DNA of 64,000 nucleotides from Streptococcus mitis. GTDB lineage: Bacteria; Bacillota; Bacilli; Lactobacillales; Streptococcaceae. The notes beneath the pieces are model-generated. The model worked only from the letters and a program-made list of their open reading frames with translations, searched no databases and was not told where the DNA came from. Positions 32,085 through 40,848 of the stretch are shown in pieces. Position numbers and translations under genes: made by a program. The stretch covers positions 1,383,001 to 1,447,000 of the forward strand of contig NZ_CP067992.1 in assembly GCF_016658865.1 (NCBI RefSeq), in the 5' to 3' direction. Position 1 is the first letter of the stretch. Every line of letters begins with the position of its first letter.

Positions 32085-32116
32085 ATAAAAAAGTTGGAGC
32101 TCAGTACTCCAACAAT
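32085..32116 (-). terminator. Terminator of the DEAD-box helicase gene
   Basis: GTTGGAG-ctcagta-CTCCAAC with a T run on the minus strand. Confidence 0.82.
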
Positions 32117-32121
32117 TGCTA

Positions 32122-33465
32122 TTAAAATGTTTGGCGTTTTGCTTTACGCTCGGCACGACCTCGAGCTCGATTTTCAGCACGCTTGGTCTTGCGGCGTTTT
32201 TCATCAACCGCCCATTGAATTTTCTTCTTATAACCCGGTTTGACTTTTTTCTTTTTCTTTTTAACCAAACCAATCATTTCGATATCAAGTTTATCTTGTT
32301 TTTTCTCACGGTTGGCACGACGATCACGGTCATAAGTATCTTGAAATTCCCCGTCTTTGACCATCTTAGGAGTAAACTTGATTCCCAATTTCTCCAACTC
32401 ACGGATATCCGAGTCATCACTTGGCTGATAAAGGGTAATAGCTGTACCTGGTAGGCCATTTCGTCCAGTACGACCAACACGGTGAACAAAGAAAGACAAA
32501 TCTTGCGGAATGGCATCATTGATGACATGGCTGACACCTTCAATGTCAATTCCACGCGCTGCCAAATCTGTTGCGACAATATACTCAAAATCCAGATTTT
32601 TAACCTGGTTCATGATACGTTTGCGCTCACGAGGGGCAATATCCCCATGGATTTTTGCCACCTTCAAGCCTTGAGCAGTCAGATATGAATGCAATTCATC
32701 AGCACGCGTTTTAGTGTTAACAAAAATCATTGCCAAATACGGTTGCATCAACTGAGTCAACTGGTAAATTTGAGCATTCTTATCGCGTCCTTTTGTCGAA
32801 ATCAACCAATTATCAATGGTGTCAGAAATGACAGTTTTAGTCTTAATTTTCTCCATAACAGGATTTGACAAGTATTTTTTCAAGAATGGTTGCAGTTTTT
32901 GTGGGATAGTCGCTGAGAAGACCATGAATTGAAGGTCTTTTGGAAGACTTCCAGCAATCTTATCAACAGTTTCTAAGAATCCCATATCCAAAGTCATATC
33001 TGCCTCATCGACCACAAAGGTCTTAGCCTTGTGAATAGCTAGGTCACCAGATTTAACCAAGTCGTAGATACGACCAGGCGTTCCGATAACAATATGAGGC
33101 TGATTGCTTGCCAATTTCTCAATCTGGCGAGCCTTATCCGTACCACCCACATAATTAACCACACGAACTTCCACTTCTGAGTGGGCAGCAATCTGACGGG
33201 CTGCTTGGTAAATTTGAGTAGCTAATTCACGGCTCGGTGCAGTAATGACTGCTTGAACACTATCGCTGGTTTCATCTAATTGCTGGAAAATCGGTAGTAA
33301 GAAAGTGTGAGTCTTACCTGAACCTGTTTTTGATTCACCGACTAGGTCACGACCTGCCAAGACAATCGGAATCAACTTATCTTGCACCTCTGTTGGAGTT
33401 GTAAATTTTAACTCCTCCAAGGCCTCTCTAATATAGTTTTTAAATTGAAATTTCGTAAATGACAT
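32122..33465 (-). CDS. DEAD-box RNA helicase (CshB-like)
   Basis: 447 residues. All core motifs are present: Q motif FKNYIREALEELKFTTPTEVQ, motif I ESKTGSGKTHTFLLP, PSRELA, GTPGRI, motif II VVDEADM, motif III SATIP, motif V ATDLAARGIDI and motif VI HRVGRTGRNG. A basic Lys/Arg-rich tail (residues about 390-447) would bind RNA. It probably unwinds rRNA or mRNA structures in ribosome assembly or cold adaptation. Monocistronic. Confidence 0.9.
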   Translation of the reverse strand: MSFTKFQFKNYIREALEELKFTTPTEVQDKLIPIVLAGRDLVGESKTGSGKTHTFLLPIFQQLDETSDSVQAVITAPSRELATQIYQAARQIAAHSEVEVRVVNYVGGTDKARQIEKLASNQPHIVIGTPGRIYDLVKSGDLAIHKAKTFVVDEADMTLDMGFLETVDKIAGSLPKDLQFMVFSATIPQKLQPFLKKYLSNPVMEKIKTKTVISDTIDNWLISTKGRDKNAQIYQLTQLMQPYLAMIFVNTKTRADELHSYLTAQGLKVAKIHGDIAPRERKRIMNQVKNLDFEYIVATDLAARGIDIEGVSHVINDAIPQDLSFFVHRVGRTGRNGLPGTAITLYQPSDDSDIRELEKLGIKFTPKMVKDGEFQDTYDRDRRANREKKQDKLDIEMIGLVKKKKKKVKPGYKKKIQWAVDEKRRKTKRAENRARGRAERKAKRQTF

Positions 33466-33564
33466 AATATCCTCGATTCTATCTATCTTATAAATTATAC
33501 CACATTTTATTCCATTTCAGTAGTCTCACTTATTTAGGCTATTTCCAGTAGCATCTCTAGTCAG

Positions 33565-33600
33565 AAAAAGGCTGGAATTTCATGATTCCAACCTCTTTTC
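33565..33600 (-). terminator. Likely terminator downstream of the BOX element and EEP gene
   Basis: AAAAGGCTGGAAT-ttcatg-ATTCCAACCTCTTTT. It lies downstream of the 33758-34573 gene on the minus strand, beyond the BOX repeat. Confidence 0.65.
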
Positions 33601-33751
33601 ATACTCAATGAAAATCAAAGAGCAAACTAGGAAACTAGCCGCAGGTTGCTCAAAACAGTGTTTTGAGGTTGCAGATAGAACTGACGAAGTCAGTAACATC
33701 TATACGGCAAGGCGACGTTGACGTGGTTTGAATTTGATTTTCATTGAGTAT
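33601..33751. repeat. BOX element (boxA-boxB-boxC)
   Basis: 151 bp with terminal arms ATACTCAATGAAAATCAAA (33601-33619) and its exact complement (33733-33751). The interior has AACTAGCCGCAGG, a CAAAACAGTGTTTTG boxB palindrome and AAGGCGACGTTGACGTGG, all typical of the BOX family of S. pneumoniae and relatives. It sits six bases after the stop of the nuclease gene. Confidence 0.93.
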
Positions 33752-33757
33752 CAGTTA

Positions 33758-34573
33758 TTATTTCCAGTTTAAAATAGCACTCAAGCCATAGTGATCACTA
33801 ACTTGTGGACTCTTGTTGCCATCAAATACGACATGTAAATTTTCCACCGCTAACTCTTTGGTAGTAAAAACATAGTCGATTCGAAGGGGTTCTGTGTTCC
33901 CTTTCCAGCCATCAATTTCTGGTGGAACAGTATAACTACCACTTTTCTCTTGAGCAACTTCAAATGCGTCTTGTAAGCCTAATGGACTAGCTAAAATAGC
34001 TTGGTAACCTTCCTGACCAGCTGGGTTGTTGAAATCTCCAGCAAGCAAAAGTGGCTTGTTCAATTCTTTCAAGACAGCCTCAAATCGTGCCCATTCTTCT
34101 TGGAAACCTTTATCCCACCAAGAAAGGTGGACACTGGCAACTGCAAGCTCCTTACCATCAACTACAGTTTCAGCTAGAGCGACACGGCGAGTATGATAGT
34201 CTGTTGGATCATCCACATCTGAAACCAAAATTTCTCTTGCTTCAATAGGTGTTTTAGACAAGATAGCCACACCTTCATGGTAGCGGTCATAACCAATATG
34301 GTTATAGGCCCAAGTCCAGTAGTAATCTTTCCCTTGCTCTGACAACTTTTCAACCAAAAGTCTAACATAATGATCTTGATGAATCGGCTCAGCTGCTGGC
34401 AAAGCTTGATAGAGAGCATTAACTTCTACCTTAGGCGAGGTGATTTCCTGATTGATTTCTTGGAAACAAATCAAATCATAATCTTTATCAAGAATATCTT
34501 CAAGCAAAAGCTGGAATTTTTCCTCGGCTTCTTTTTCCATCCAGCTATGAGTATTGAGTGTTAAAAATTTCAT
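33758..34573 (-). CDS. Endonuclease/exonuclease/phosphatase-family hydrolase
   Basis: 271 residues. The EEP fold is clear: FLTLNTHSW at the start, DLICFQEINQE (metal-binding Glu), VAILSKTPI, ASVHLSWWDKG, LLLAGDFNNPAG (catalytic GDFN), and RIDYVFTTKEL with SDHYGLSAIL (catalytic SDH) at the end. Such enzymes cleave phosphodiester bonds in DNA, lipids or nucleotides. There is no signal peptide, so it is probably cytosolic. It follows ptsG by about 50 bases across a terminator. Confidence 0.87.
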   Translation of the reverse strand: MKFLTLNTHSWMEKEAEEKFQLLLEDILDKDYDLICFQEINQEITSPKVEVNALYQALPAAEPIHQDHYVRLLVEKLSEQGKDYYWTWAYNHIGYDRYHEGVAILSKTPIEAREILVSDVDDPTDYHTRRVALAETVVDGKELAVASVHLSWWDKGFQEEWARFEAVLKELNKPLLLAGDFNNPAGQEGYQAILASPLGLQDAFEVAQEKSGSYTVPPEIDGWKGNTEPLRIDYVFTTKELAVENLHVVFDGNKSPQVSDHYGLSAILNWK

Positions 34574-34591
34574 GCTTTTCTCCTAAAACAA

Positions 34592-34617
34592 GAGGTTGGA
34601 AAACAGCTTCCAACCTC
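34592..34617 (-). terminator. Terminator of ptsG
   Basis: GAGGTTGGAA-aacagc-TTCCAACCTC, followed on the minus strand by TTGTTTT. Confidence 0.75.
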
Positions 34618-34624
34618 AAGTGTA

Positions 34625-36808
34625 TTACAATTCTACTTTAGCAACTGCTGTTTTAGCTGCAAGAGAACCTGTTTGTTCTAATTTAACTGATTTAATAGCT
34701 TCAGCATTTGTGAAGACAACCACTGTTGAAGTTTCACGACCTGCTGCACGGATAGCATCCAAGTCAGCTGTGACAAGAAGATCACCTGCTGCAACTTTTT
34801 GTCCTTCAGCTACATGAACAGTAAATGGTTTTCCTTCAAGACTTACTGTGTCCAAACCAATGTGAACAAGTACTTCAAGACCCGCTTCAGTCACAAGACC
34901 AAGAGCATGTTTTGTAGGGAAGATGCTTGATACAGTACCTGAAACTGGAGATACAATGTTTCCATTTGCAGGTTCTACAGCAAATCCGTCACCCATCATT
35001 TTTTGAGCAAATACTGGATCTTTCACTTGTTCCAAGGCAACAACTTGACCGTCTGCTACTGAGTAAACTTCCTCAGTAAGACCTTTGAATTGAACAGTGT
35101 TTTGTTGCGCTTCTGTCATTTGACTTGGAAGAGTTTCAGGAATGATTTCACCTGAATCAAGGATATCTTGGATATCAGATTTCAATACGTCTGCTTTTGG
35201 ACCGTAGATAGCTTGAACTCCTTGTCCTTTCATGACAAGCCCCATAGCTCCTTCTGCTTTCCATTGTTCTGCATCACCAACTCTATCTGCATCCTTAACA
35301 GTAACACGAAGACGAGTCATACATGCATCAACATCAACGATGTTCGCGCGTCCACCAAGAAGGTTGATAATGTTTACAGCTTGAGAACCTGCTGCAACTT
35401 TCACTTCGTTGCTAGCTCCTTCTGAAGCTCCTTCAGCAGTTTCATAGTTTCCGTTGCGTCCTGGAGTTGCGTAGTTGAATTTTTGAATCATGAAGTTTGC
35501 GATAAAGTACATGATTACAGCAAAGAGAACAGTTACCCAGATAAAGTTAACGATATCCATACCAATACCAGCATTAATTGCTAGTGGTGTACGAGTCAAG
35601 AATTCAATTGAACCGAATGAGTGGACACGTAGGTTTACTACGTCAGCCATAGCGAAGGCCGCACCTTGAACAAGTGAGTAAACAAGATACATAGGTGTTG
35701 CTACAAACATGAACATGTATTCGATTGGTTCAGTAACCCCTGTCAAGAATGTTGCAAGAGCTGTCGCAATCATCATACCTTTATATTGATGTTTCTTATC
35801 AGCATCGACATTACGGTAGATAGCCACGATCACACCCATCAAGATACCGAATGAACCGATCATTTGTCCAACTTTGAAACGAGCTGGGTGAACAGTATCC
35901 AACAATTGTTGGTAGTGACTTGCATCAGTACCTTTGAGGTTTACAAGGTCTGTTACCCATGCAAGCCATAGTGGGTCTTGACCAAATACTTGAGTACCTT
36001 TAGCTGCACCAGTTAAAATGTCATAAGTACCACCAAGAGCTGTGTAGTTCATTGGGATAGTCAACATATGGTGAAGACCAAATGGCAAGAGCAAACGTTC
36101 CAAAGTACCAAACAAGAATGGTGCAAGGATTGGTGCAGTTTCTTGTGAGTTGGCAATCCAGATACCAAAGCTATTGATACCTGTTTGAACTACTGGCCAG
36201 AAAGCAGCAAGTAGAATTGCAGCGATTGCTGAACGAAGAATAACTACAAATGGTACGAAACGTTTCCCGTTGAAGAATGAAAGTGCATCAGGAAGTTTAC
36301 GGAAGTTGTAGTATTTATTGTAAGCAGTTGCCCCTACAAAACCTGAGATAATCCCTACAAACACACCCATGTTCAATGCTGGAGCTTCAAGAACACTGAT
36401 GAAGTAATCAGCAACTTTGATTGAACCACCAAAGAGAGTTGTGACCATAGCATCTGGATTTTTCAACATATCTCCTGATACACCAAAGATTGTACCAGTG
36501 ATACGGTTAATCAAGATGAAGGCAAGACCAGCGGCGAAAGCACCACCAGCACGTTCTTTAGCCCAGCTTCCTCCAATTGCTAGGGCAAACAAAATGTGAA
36601 GGTTACCGATAACCCCCCAACCAATTTGCTCAAGAATTCCACCTGTCACTACAAGTGGTGCAAAAGTTGGGTTAATCATTACGATAGACTTACCGATTGA
36701 AATCATCAAACCAGCAGCCGGCATAACCGCGATAACCACCATCAAAGCCTTACCGAATTTCTGCCAAAACTCGAAAGACAAGACATTTTTGAATGTATCT
36801 TTCATCAT
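34625..36808 (-). CDS. ptsG: PTS glucose-type IICBA transporter
   Basis: 727 residues with all three domains on one chain. IIC (about 1-430, ten membrane segments) has FGLHHMLTIPMNYTALGG and GVTEPIEYMF. IIB has VDACMTRLRVTV with the phosphocysteine. IIA at the C terminus (about 590-720) has the phospho-His in LEVLVHIGLDTVSLEGKPF. It imports and phosphorylates glucose with phosphate from HPr. A LacI-type palindrome lies between promoter and start, so catabolite or sugar control is expected. Confidence 0.93.
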   Translation of the reverse strand: MMKDTFKNVLSFEFWQKFGKALMVVIAVMPAAGLMISIGKSIVMINPTFAPLVVTGGILEQIGWGVIGNLHILFALAIGGSWAKERAGGAFAAGLAFILINRITGTIFGVSGDMLKNPDAMVTTLFGGSIKVADYFISVLEAPALNMGVFVGIISGFVGATAYNKYYNFRKLPDALSFFNGKRFVPFVVILRSAIAAILLAAFWPVVQTGINSFGIWIANSQETAPILAPFLFGTLERLLLPFGLHHMLTIPMNYTALGGTYDILTGAAKGTQVFGQDPLWLAWVTDLVNLKGTDASHYQQLLDTVHPARFKVGQMIGSFGILMGVIVAIYRNVDADKKHQYKGMMIATALATFLTGVTEPIEYMFMFVATPMYLVYSLVQGAAFAMADVVNLRVHSFGSIEFLTRTPLAINAGIGMDIVNFIWVTVLFAVIMYFIANFMIQKFNYATPGRNGNYETAEGASEGASNEVKVAAGSQAVNIINLLGGRANIVDVDACMTRLRVTVKDADRVGDAEQWKAEGAMGLVMKGQGVQAIYGPKADVLKSDIQDILDSGEIIPETLPSQMTEAQQNTVQFKGLTEEVYSVADGQVVALEQVKDPVFAQKMMGDGFAVEPANGNIVSPVSGTVSSIFPTKHALGLVTEAGLEVLVHIGLDTVSLEGKPFTVHVAEGQKVAAGDLLVTADLDAIRAAGRETSTVVVFTNAEAIKSVKLEQTGSLAAKTAVAKVEL

Positions 36809-36833
36809 TCAAATCTCCTTTATTTTTATTTAG

Positions 36834-36880
36834 GCAAACGTTTTACGAAAACGTTTGCACTTAACTATGTATTAATTATA
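36834..36880 (-). promoter_or_regulatory. ptsG promoter with a palindromic cre-like operator
   Basis: The minus strand has an extended -10 TGGTATAAT (hexamer 36875-36880). Just downstream of the expected start, 36834-36858 is an 11-3-11 palindrome, GCAAACGTTTT and AAAACGTTTGC. Its core resembles the CcpA/LacI-family operator. Confidence 0.7.
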
Positions 36881-36952
36881 CCACTTTAATTTTTTTTGTA
36901 AAGGCTTTTATAAAAAAAAGTAGACTTTTTTCTAAAATTTTTGTAGTAAAAA

Positions 36953-36975
36953 AGGAGATATTAAAATCTCCTCAA
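36953..36975 (-). terminator. Terminator of ftsEX
   Basis: AGGAGAT-attaaa-ATCTCCT with six T following on the minus strand. Confidence 0.82.
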
Positions 36976-36988
36976 ATATACTTCTATT

Positions 36989-37915
36989 TTAGATTTTCAG
37001 GAATCGGCGCATTGAAATTCCTGATCCGATTGAACCGATAAAAATTCCAATCACAAATAATAGAGCAATCATCAGTGGACTGAATATTTCTGGTGATATC
37101 ATCGAAAGGTTCTGACCAACCAATGACTTATTAACCGATTGGTAAACCATTTTATAGACAATAAATACCAAAACTGACGGAAGTGTTGCTCCAAGCAAAC
37201 CGATGAAGGCACCTTCAAGCAAGAAAGGTCCGCGGATATAACCGTTCTTAGCTCCTACTAAACGCATAATTTGAATTTCACGGCTTCGTGAAATGATGGT
37301 GATACGTATAGTATTAGAAATCAAGAACACCGCAATGAAAATCAATAATCCAGCGATAACTAGTCCCCAGACACGAATAAATGAGGCTAACTTAAACAAG
37401 CGTTCTGTATTAGCACCACCATCTTGAACTTCTGATACACCTTCGATTTTTTTAGCCTCTTCTGCTACTGTCTTTACATCACTTGGTGTATTGGTATCAA
37501 CGATATATGCATCATAGAGAGGATTGGCATCGCCTTCAAAGATTTTCCAGTTGTCCCCCATTGTTTCTGTCAACTTTTCATATTGTTCTTCTTTACTTGA
37601 AAACGTAACACTTTTAACGGTTGACATACCTTTCAAAGCATCATATACCTTATGGTAGTCGTTATTTGTAACAGTTTGACCTTCTTTTTCAATCGTCTCA
37701 CTATTATCAGCTACGTCCTTACGAATGTATACCATTACTCGAACATTATTTTCAATATCTGTAGCTAGTTTAGCCGTATTAAAGATAACAGATGCAAATA
37801 TTGCAACCAAGGTCAAAGTAATCATAACTGAACTGACAGCAGCTACTGTCATCCAGCCATTTCGTTTCAAACTTTTTAATGATTCAAATAAATGACGAAA
37901 AAATCTACTAATCAT
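36989..37915 (-). CDS. ftsX: Cell division protein FtsX
   Basis: 308 residues from ATG 37915 (MISRFFRHLFESLKSLKRNG), chosen because longer in-frame starts lie inside ftsE. Four membrane helices flank a large extracellular loop (residues about 45-165) that in pneumococcus contacts the hydrolase PcsB. The cytoplasmic loop has TIISRSREIQIMRLVGAK. FtsX with FtsE forms a type VII-like ABC complex that activates septal peptidoglycan cleavage. It overlaps ftsE by eight bases. Confidence 0.96.
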   Translation of the reverse strand: MISRFFRHLFESLKSLKRNGWMTVAAVSSVMITLTLVAIFASVIFNTAKLATDIENNVRVMVYIRKDVADNSETIEKEGQTVTNNDYHKVYDALKGMSTVKSVTFSSKEEQYEKLTETMGDNWKIFEGDANPLYDAYIVDTNTPSDVKTVAEEAKKIEGVSEVQDGGANTERLFKLASFIRVWGLVIAGLLIFIAVFLISNTIRITIISRSREIQIMRLVGAKNGYIRGPFLLEGAFIGLLGATLPSVLVFIVYKMVYQSVNKSLVGQNLSMISPEIFSPLMIALLFVIGIFIGSIGSGISMRRFLKI

Positions 37916-38600
37916 CGTATCCATATTCTCCTTTAGCTTCGTCACGAACGACACGGCCATTTTCAATGGCAATGACACGGTGGCGCAAGGTATTTACAAT
38001 CTGACTGTTGTGGGTCGCCATCAAGACAGTTGTACCTTGGAGATTGATGCGTTCCAGCAAGTTCATAATTTCCCATGAATTATCTGGGTCCAAGTTTCCT
38101 GTTGGTTCGTCCGCAATCAATACTTTTGGATTGTTTACAATGGCACGTGCTATCGCAATACGTTGCTGTTCTCCCCCTGAAAGTTCATTTGGGAAAGAAC
38201 GAACCTTATGCTTCAATCCAACCAAGTCTAAAACTTCCATAACACGTTTTTTGATATTACGGCGGCTCTCACCAATAACTTCCATTGCATAAGCAATATT
38301 TTCATAAACGGTTTTCTTTGGTAACAGTTTATAATCTTGGAAGACAACCCCAACACTACGACGTAGGAGAGGGACATCTTTCTTTTTAATTTTAACCAGA
38401 TTAAAACCAGCAACAGTTAAGCTTCCTTTTTCGATTTTTACTTCGCGGTACAAAGCTCTAATAAATGTTGATTTCCCAGCTCCTGACGGACCTACGATAT
38501 AGGCAAATTCCCCGGGTTCAACAGTGACTGAGACACCTCGCAAAGCAGTCGTTCCGTTGTCGTATTTTTTGACGACATCTCTCATTTCAATGATTGACAT
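37908..38600 (-). CDS. ftsE: Cell division ATP-binding protein FtsE
   Basis: 230 residues. ABC ATPase with Walker A VGPSGAGKSTFIRALY, Q-loop VVFQDYKLLP, signature [15 protein letters not shown], Walker B LIADEPTGNLD and H-loop MATHNSQIV. The DNSWEIMNLL stretch after Walker B is typical of FtsE. It powers the FtsX-PcsB wall-hydrolase complex. It lies 17 bases after prfB and overlaps ftsX, so the order prfB-ftsE-ftsX forms one operon. Confidence 0.97.
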   Translation of the reverse strand: MSIIEMRDVVKKYDNGTTALRGVSVTVEPGEFAYIVGPSGAGKSTFIRALYREVKIEKGSLTVAGFNLVKIKKKDVPLLRRSVGVVFQDYKLLPKKTVYENIAYAMEVIGESRRNIKKRVMEVLDLVGLKHKVRSFPNELSGGEQQRIAIARAIVNNPKVLIADEPTGNLDPDNSWEIMNLLERINLQGTTVLMATHNSQIVNTLRHRVIAIENGRVVRDEAKGEYGYDD

Positions 38601-38617
38601 GTGAGTTCCTTTCTATC

Positions 38618-39713
38618 TTAGCTGATTCGCCACTTGAGGTAGGCATCAATAAAACCATCTAGGTCTCCATCCATAACCTTATCTACCTGCGCAACTTCAA
38701 AGCTAGTTCGATGATCTTTTACCATAGTATAAGGCGTGAAAACATAAGAACGGATTTGACTTCCCCATGTGATTTCCTTTTTCTCACCTTTGAGGGAATC
38801 AACTTCCGCAGCTTTCTTTTCTTGCTCCATTTGATAGAGCTTAGCCTGCAACATCTTCATGGCACGATCTCTATTTCCATACTGAGTACGATCGACTGTT
38901 GACTGGACAACAATCCCAGTAGGAATGTGTGTCAAACGCACACCTGTTGAAACCTTGTTGACGTTTTGTCCACCAGCTCCACCTGAACGGAAGGTATCCA
39001 TCTTGATATCATCTTCCCGAATTTCCACTTCAATGGTATCATCCAACTCTGGCATCACTTCTACAGATGTGAAAGAAGTATGGCGACGTTTAGCAGAGTC
39101 AAATGGTGAGATTCGCACCAAGCGGTGAACACCCATTTCTGACTTGAGAAGACCATAGGCATTAGGTCCTTCAAATGATAAGGTTACTGACTTAATACCA
39201 GCTTCATCTCCTGCTTGGTAATCCAATACTTCTACTTTAAAGCCTTTAGCATTTCCATAGCGAGTGTACATACGAAGCAACATATCACCCCAGTCCTGAG
39301 CCTCAGTACCACCGGATCCTGGATGGATTTCCAAAATCGCATTATTATGGTCATAAGGTTCTGACAAGAGCAAGGTCATCTCGTAACTGATCATCATCTT
39401 ATCAAGTTCTAACAACTGTTCAACCAATTCTTCATGCACCGACTCATCTTCAGCTAAAAAGTCTAATAAAATTTCGACTTCATCCTGCAACTCTTCCATT
39501 TTGTGGAAGGTGTTATAGGTATTTTTTAATTCATTTAATTCTTGCGACGTTTTTTTGGCCGCGATATTATCGTTCCAAAAATCAGGTTCTGTCATCTTGT
39601 TTTCCAAGATGGCAATCTCTTCCTCTAAACCTTCGAGGTCAAAGAGACCCCCTGAAAGAAGCTAATTTTTCACGATTTGCGTCAATTTTCTGACGAATTT
39701 CTGAAATGTCCAT
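38618..39713 (-). CDS. prfB: Peptide chain release factor 2, with programmed +1 frameshift
   Basis: RF2 reads UGA and UAA stops. The gene starts at ATG 39713 ([20 protein letters not shown]), hits an in-frame TGA at 39639-39641 after 24 codons, and continues in the +1 frame ([16 protein letters not shown]) to 38618; the full product is 364 residues. The GGQ loop ([18 protein letters not shown]) and the recognition region ([13 protein letters not shown]) are present. The frameshift gives the usual autoregulation: low RF2 favours shifting. First gene of the prfB-ftsE-ftsX operon. Confidence 0.97.
39638..39653 (-). other. Programmed +1 frameshift signal of prfB
   Basis: Minus strand AGGGGG (39648-39653), TCT, then CTT-TGA-C. 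The internal ribosome-like site three bases before CTT and the slow UGA match the classical RF2 shift signal. Confidence 0.95.
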
Positions 39714-39795
39714 AAATACTCCTTTTTTACATTATTTCATTATAGCATATTTTATCATTTCTTTCCATCTTTTGCTCTAATCCCTTATTACACGT

Positions 39796-39821
39796 AAAAA
39801 GAAGCCTTTCGGCTTCCTTTC
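39796..39821 (-). terminator. Terminator of the CBS/ACT gene
   Basis: GAAGCC-tttc-GGCTTC with TTTTTA following on the minus strand, immediately after the stop codon. Confidence 0.82.
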
Positions 39822-40478
39822 TTACAAGACTTTTGCTGAAGTACGAGTAATTTCTTCTACTTGAATATTCTCTGATTCAAATTTTTCTTTCAAGGCTGGT
39901 AAATCAATTGATCCATCGATTTGAACTTCTATAATCACCTTACCATCTTTACGCGGAATATTGACTGTATGCGAGATATTCAAATTTTCTTCTACAATCA
40001 AAGAAATAATTTTTCCAAGAACGCCAATTTCGTTTTCCGTAACAAAGCGCACACGAATTCCTTCCTCACCATAACCAGCAATTTCAAGAAAGGCTTGGAA
40101 AACATCACGGTCCGTAATAACCCCATAGACTTGATGGTTATCTACTACAGGAAGAATACCAATCTTATTTTTCAACATCAGATAAGTTGCATCCTCTAGA
40201 CTCGCATAGCCTGAAACAGTGACAACTTCGCGAATCATCACATCTTTTACTTTTGTCTTATTTAGAAGATAGTTCATCTCATAGATAGAAAGACTGGTTG
40301 CTTTGGATGGACTAGCTTGCGCAATGGTTCCTTCAGTTACCAAACCAACTAATTGATCATTTTCGATAACAGGCAAGCGATGCAACCCTTGCTCTCTCAT
40401 CAAATCTGCTGCATGAGATACTGTTGTATCTGGACTAATATACACTACCTTACGGGTCATAAAATCTTTAACTGCCAT
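39822..40478 (-). CDS. CBS-pair and ACT domain protein (AcuB-like)
   Basis: 218 residues. Two CBS motifs fill residues about 1-130 (VKDFMTRKVVYISPDTTVS; VKDVMIREVVTVSGYASLED; GVITDRDVFQAFLE), followed by a C-terminal ACT-like domain (RFVTENEIGVLGKIISLIV; IPRKDGKVIIEVQID). CBS pairs bind adenine nucleotides, and ACT domains bind amino acids. The gene follows the liv transporter operon on the same strand; a role in sensing amino-acid or energy state is possible but not shown. Confidence 0.85.
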   Translation of the reverse strand: MAVKDFMTRKVVYISPDTTVSHAADLMREQGLHRLPVIENDQLVGLVTEGTIAQASPSKATSLSIYEMNYLLNKTKVKDVMIREVVTVSGYASLEDATYLMLKNKIGILPVVDNHQVYGVITDRDVFQAFLEIAGYGEEGIRVRFVTENEIGVLGKIISLIVEENLNISHTVNIPRKDGKVIIEVQIDGSIDLPALKEKFESENIQVEEITRTSAKVL

Positions 40479-40588
40479 GAGACTTCTCCTTTTCTGTTCT
40501 TATCCCTATTATACAATCTTTTTGTAAATCTATCAAACGCTTACATTTCTTTTTCAAAATTCAGAAAAGTATGAATAAGCTAGCAAAA

Positions 40589-40609
40589 AGAGCTCTGAAA
40601 TCGAGCTCT
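40589..40609 (-). terminator. Intrinsic terminator at the distal end of the liv operon
   Basis: AGAGCTC-tgaaatc-GAGCTCT, followed on the minus strand by TTTTTGC. A second stem, GAATGAAG ... CTTCATTC (about 40612-40640), precedes it. Confidence 0.72.
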
Positions 40610-40682
40610 GTGAATGAAGAGTAGGTGTACGCTTCATTCGATTTTATTTTAATTATCAGAAGCTAACCTTCCAGTGCAGATG

Positions 40683-40848
40683 AGAATTGCTTCGTAATCT
40701 CTATTTACCGACTAAAAAGGTCCCCCGGACTATAATGATGATTGCTTCGTAATCTTCATCTGCCGACTAAAAAGGTCCACCGGACTATTAATGGTGATTA
40801 CTTCGTAATCTCTATTCACCGACTAAAAAGGTCCCCCGGACCTTTTTA
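40683..40848 (-). repeat. Three tandem 55-56-bp hairpin repeats after livF
   Basis: Units are aligned on CTTCGTAATCT, which ends at 40700, 40755 and 40811. Each has a GATTACGAAG(C/T)AATC stem followed by CCGACTAAAAAGGTCC(C/A)CCGGAC. The first on the transcript (40822-40848) forms AAAAAGGTCC-GGGG-GACCTTTTT and includes the livF stop codon, so it works as the primary terminator. The other two can form weaker versions. Confidence 0.85.

Noticed and set aside
38618..39641. prfB as a frameshifted pseudogene
   Set aside because: The break is the normal programmed +1 frameshift signal of RF2.
40683..40848. CRISPR array or tRNA cluster
   Set aside because: Only three head-to-tail units without unique spacers; each folds as a terminator-type hairpin and none has a tRNA cloverleaf.
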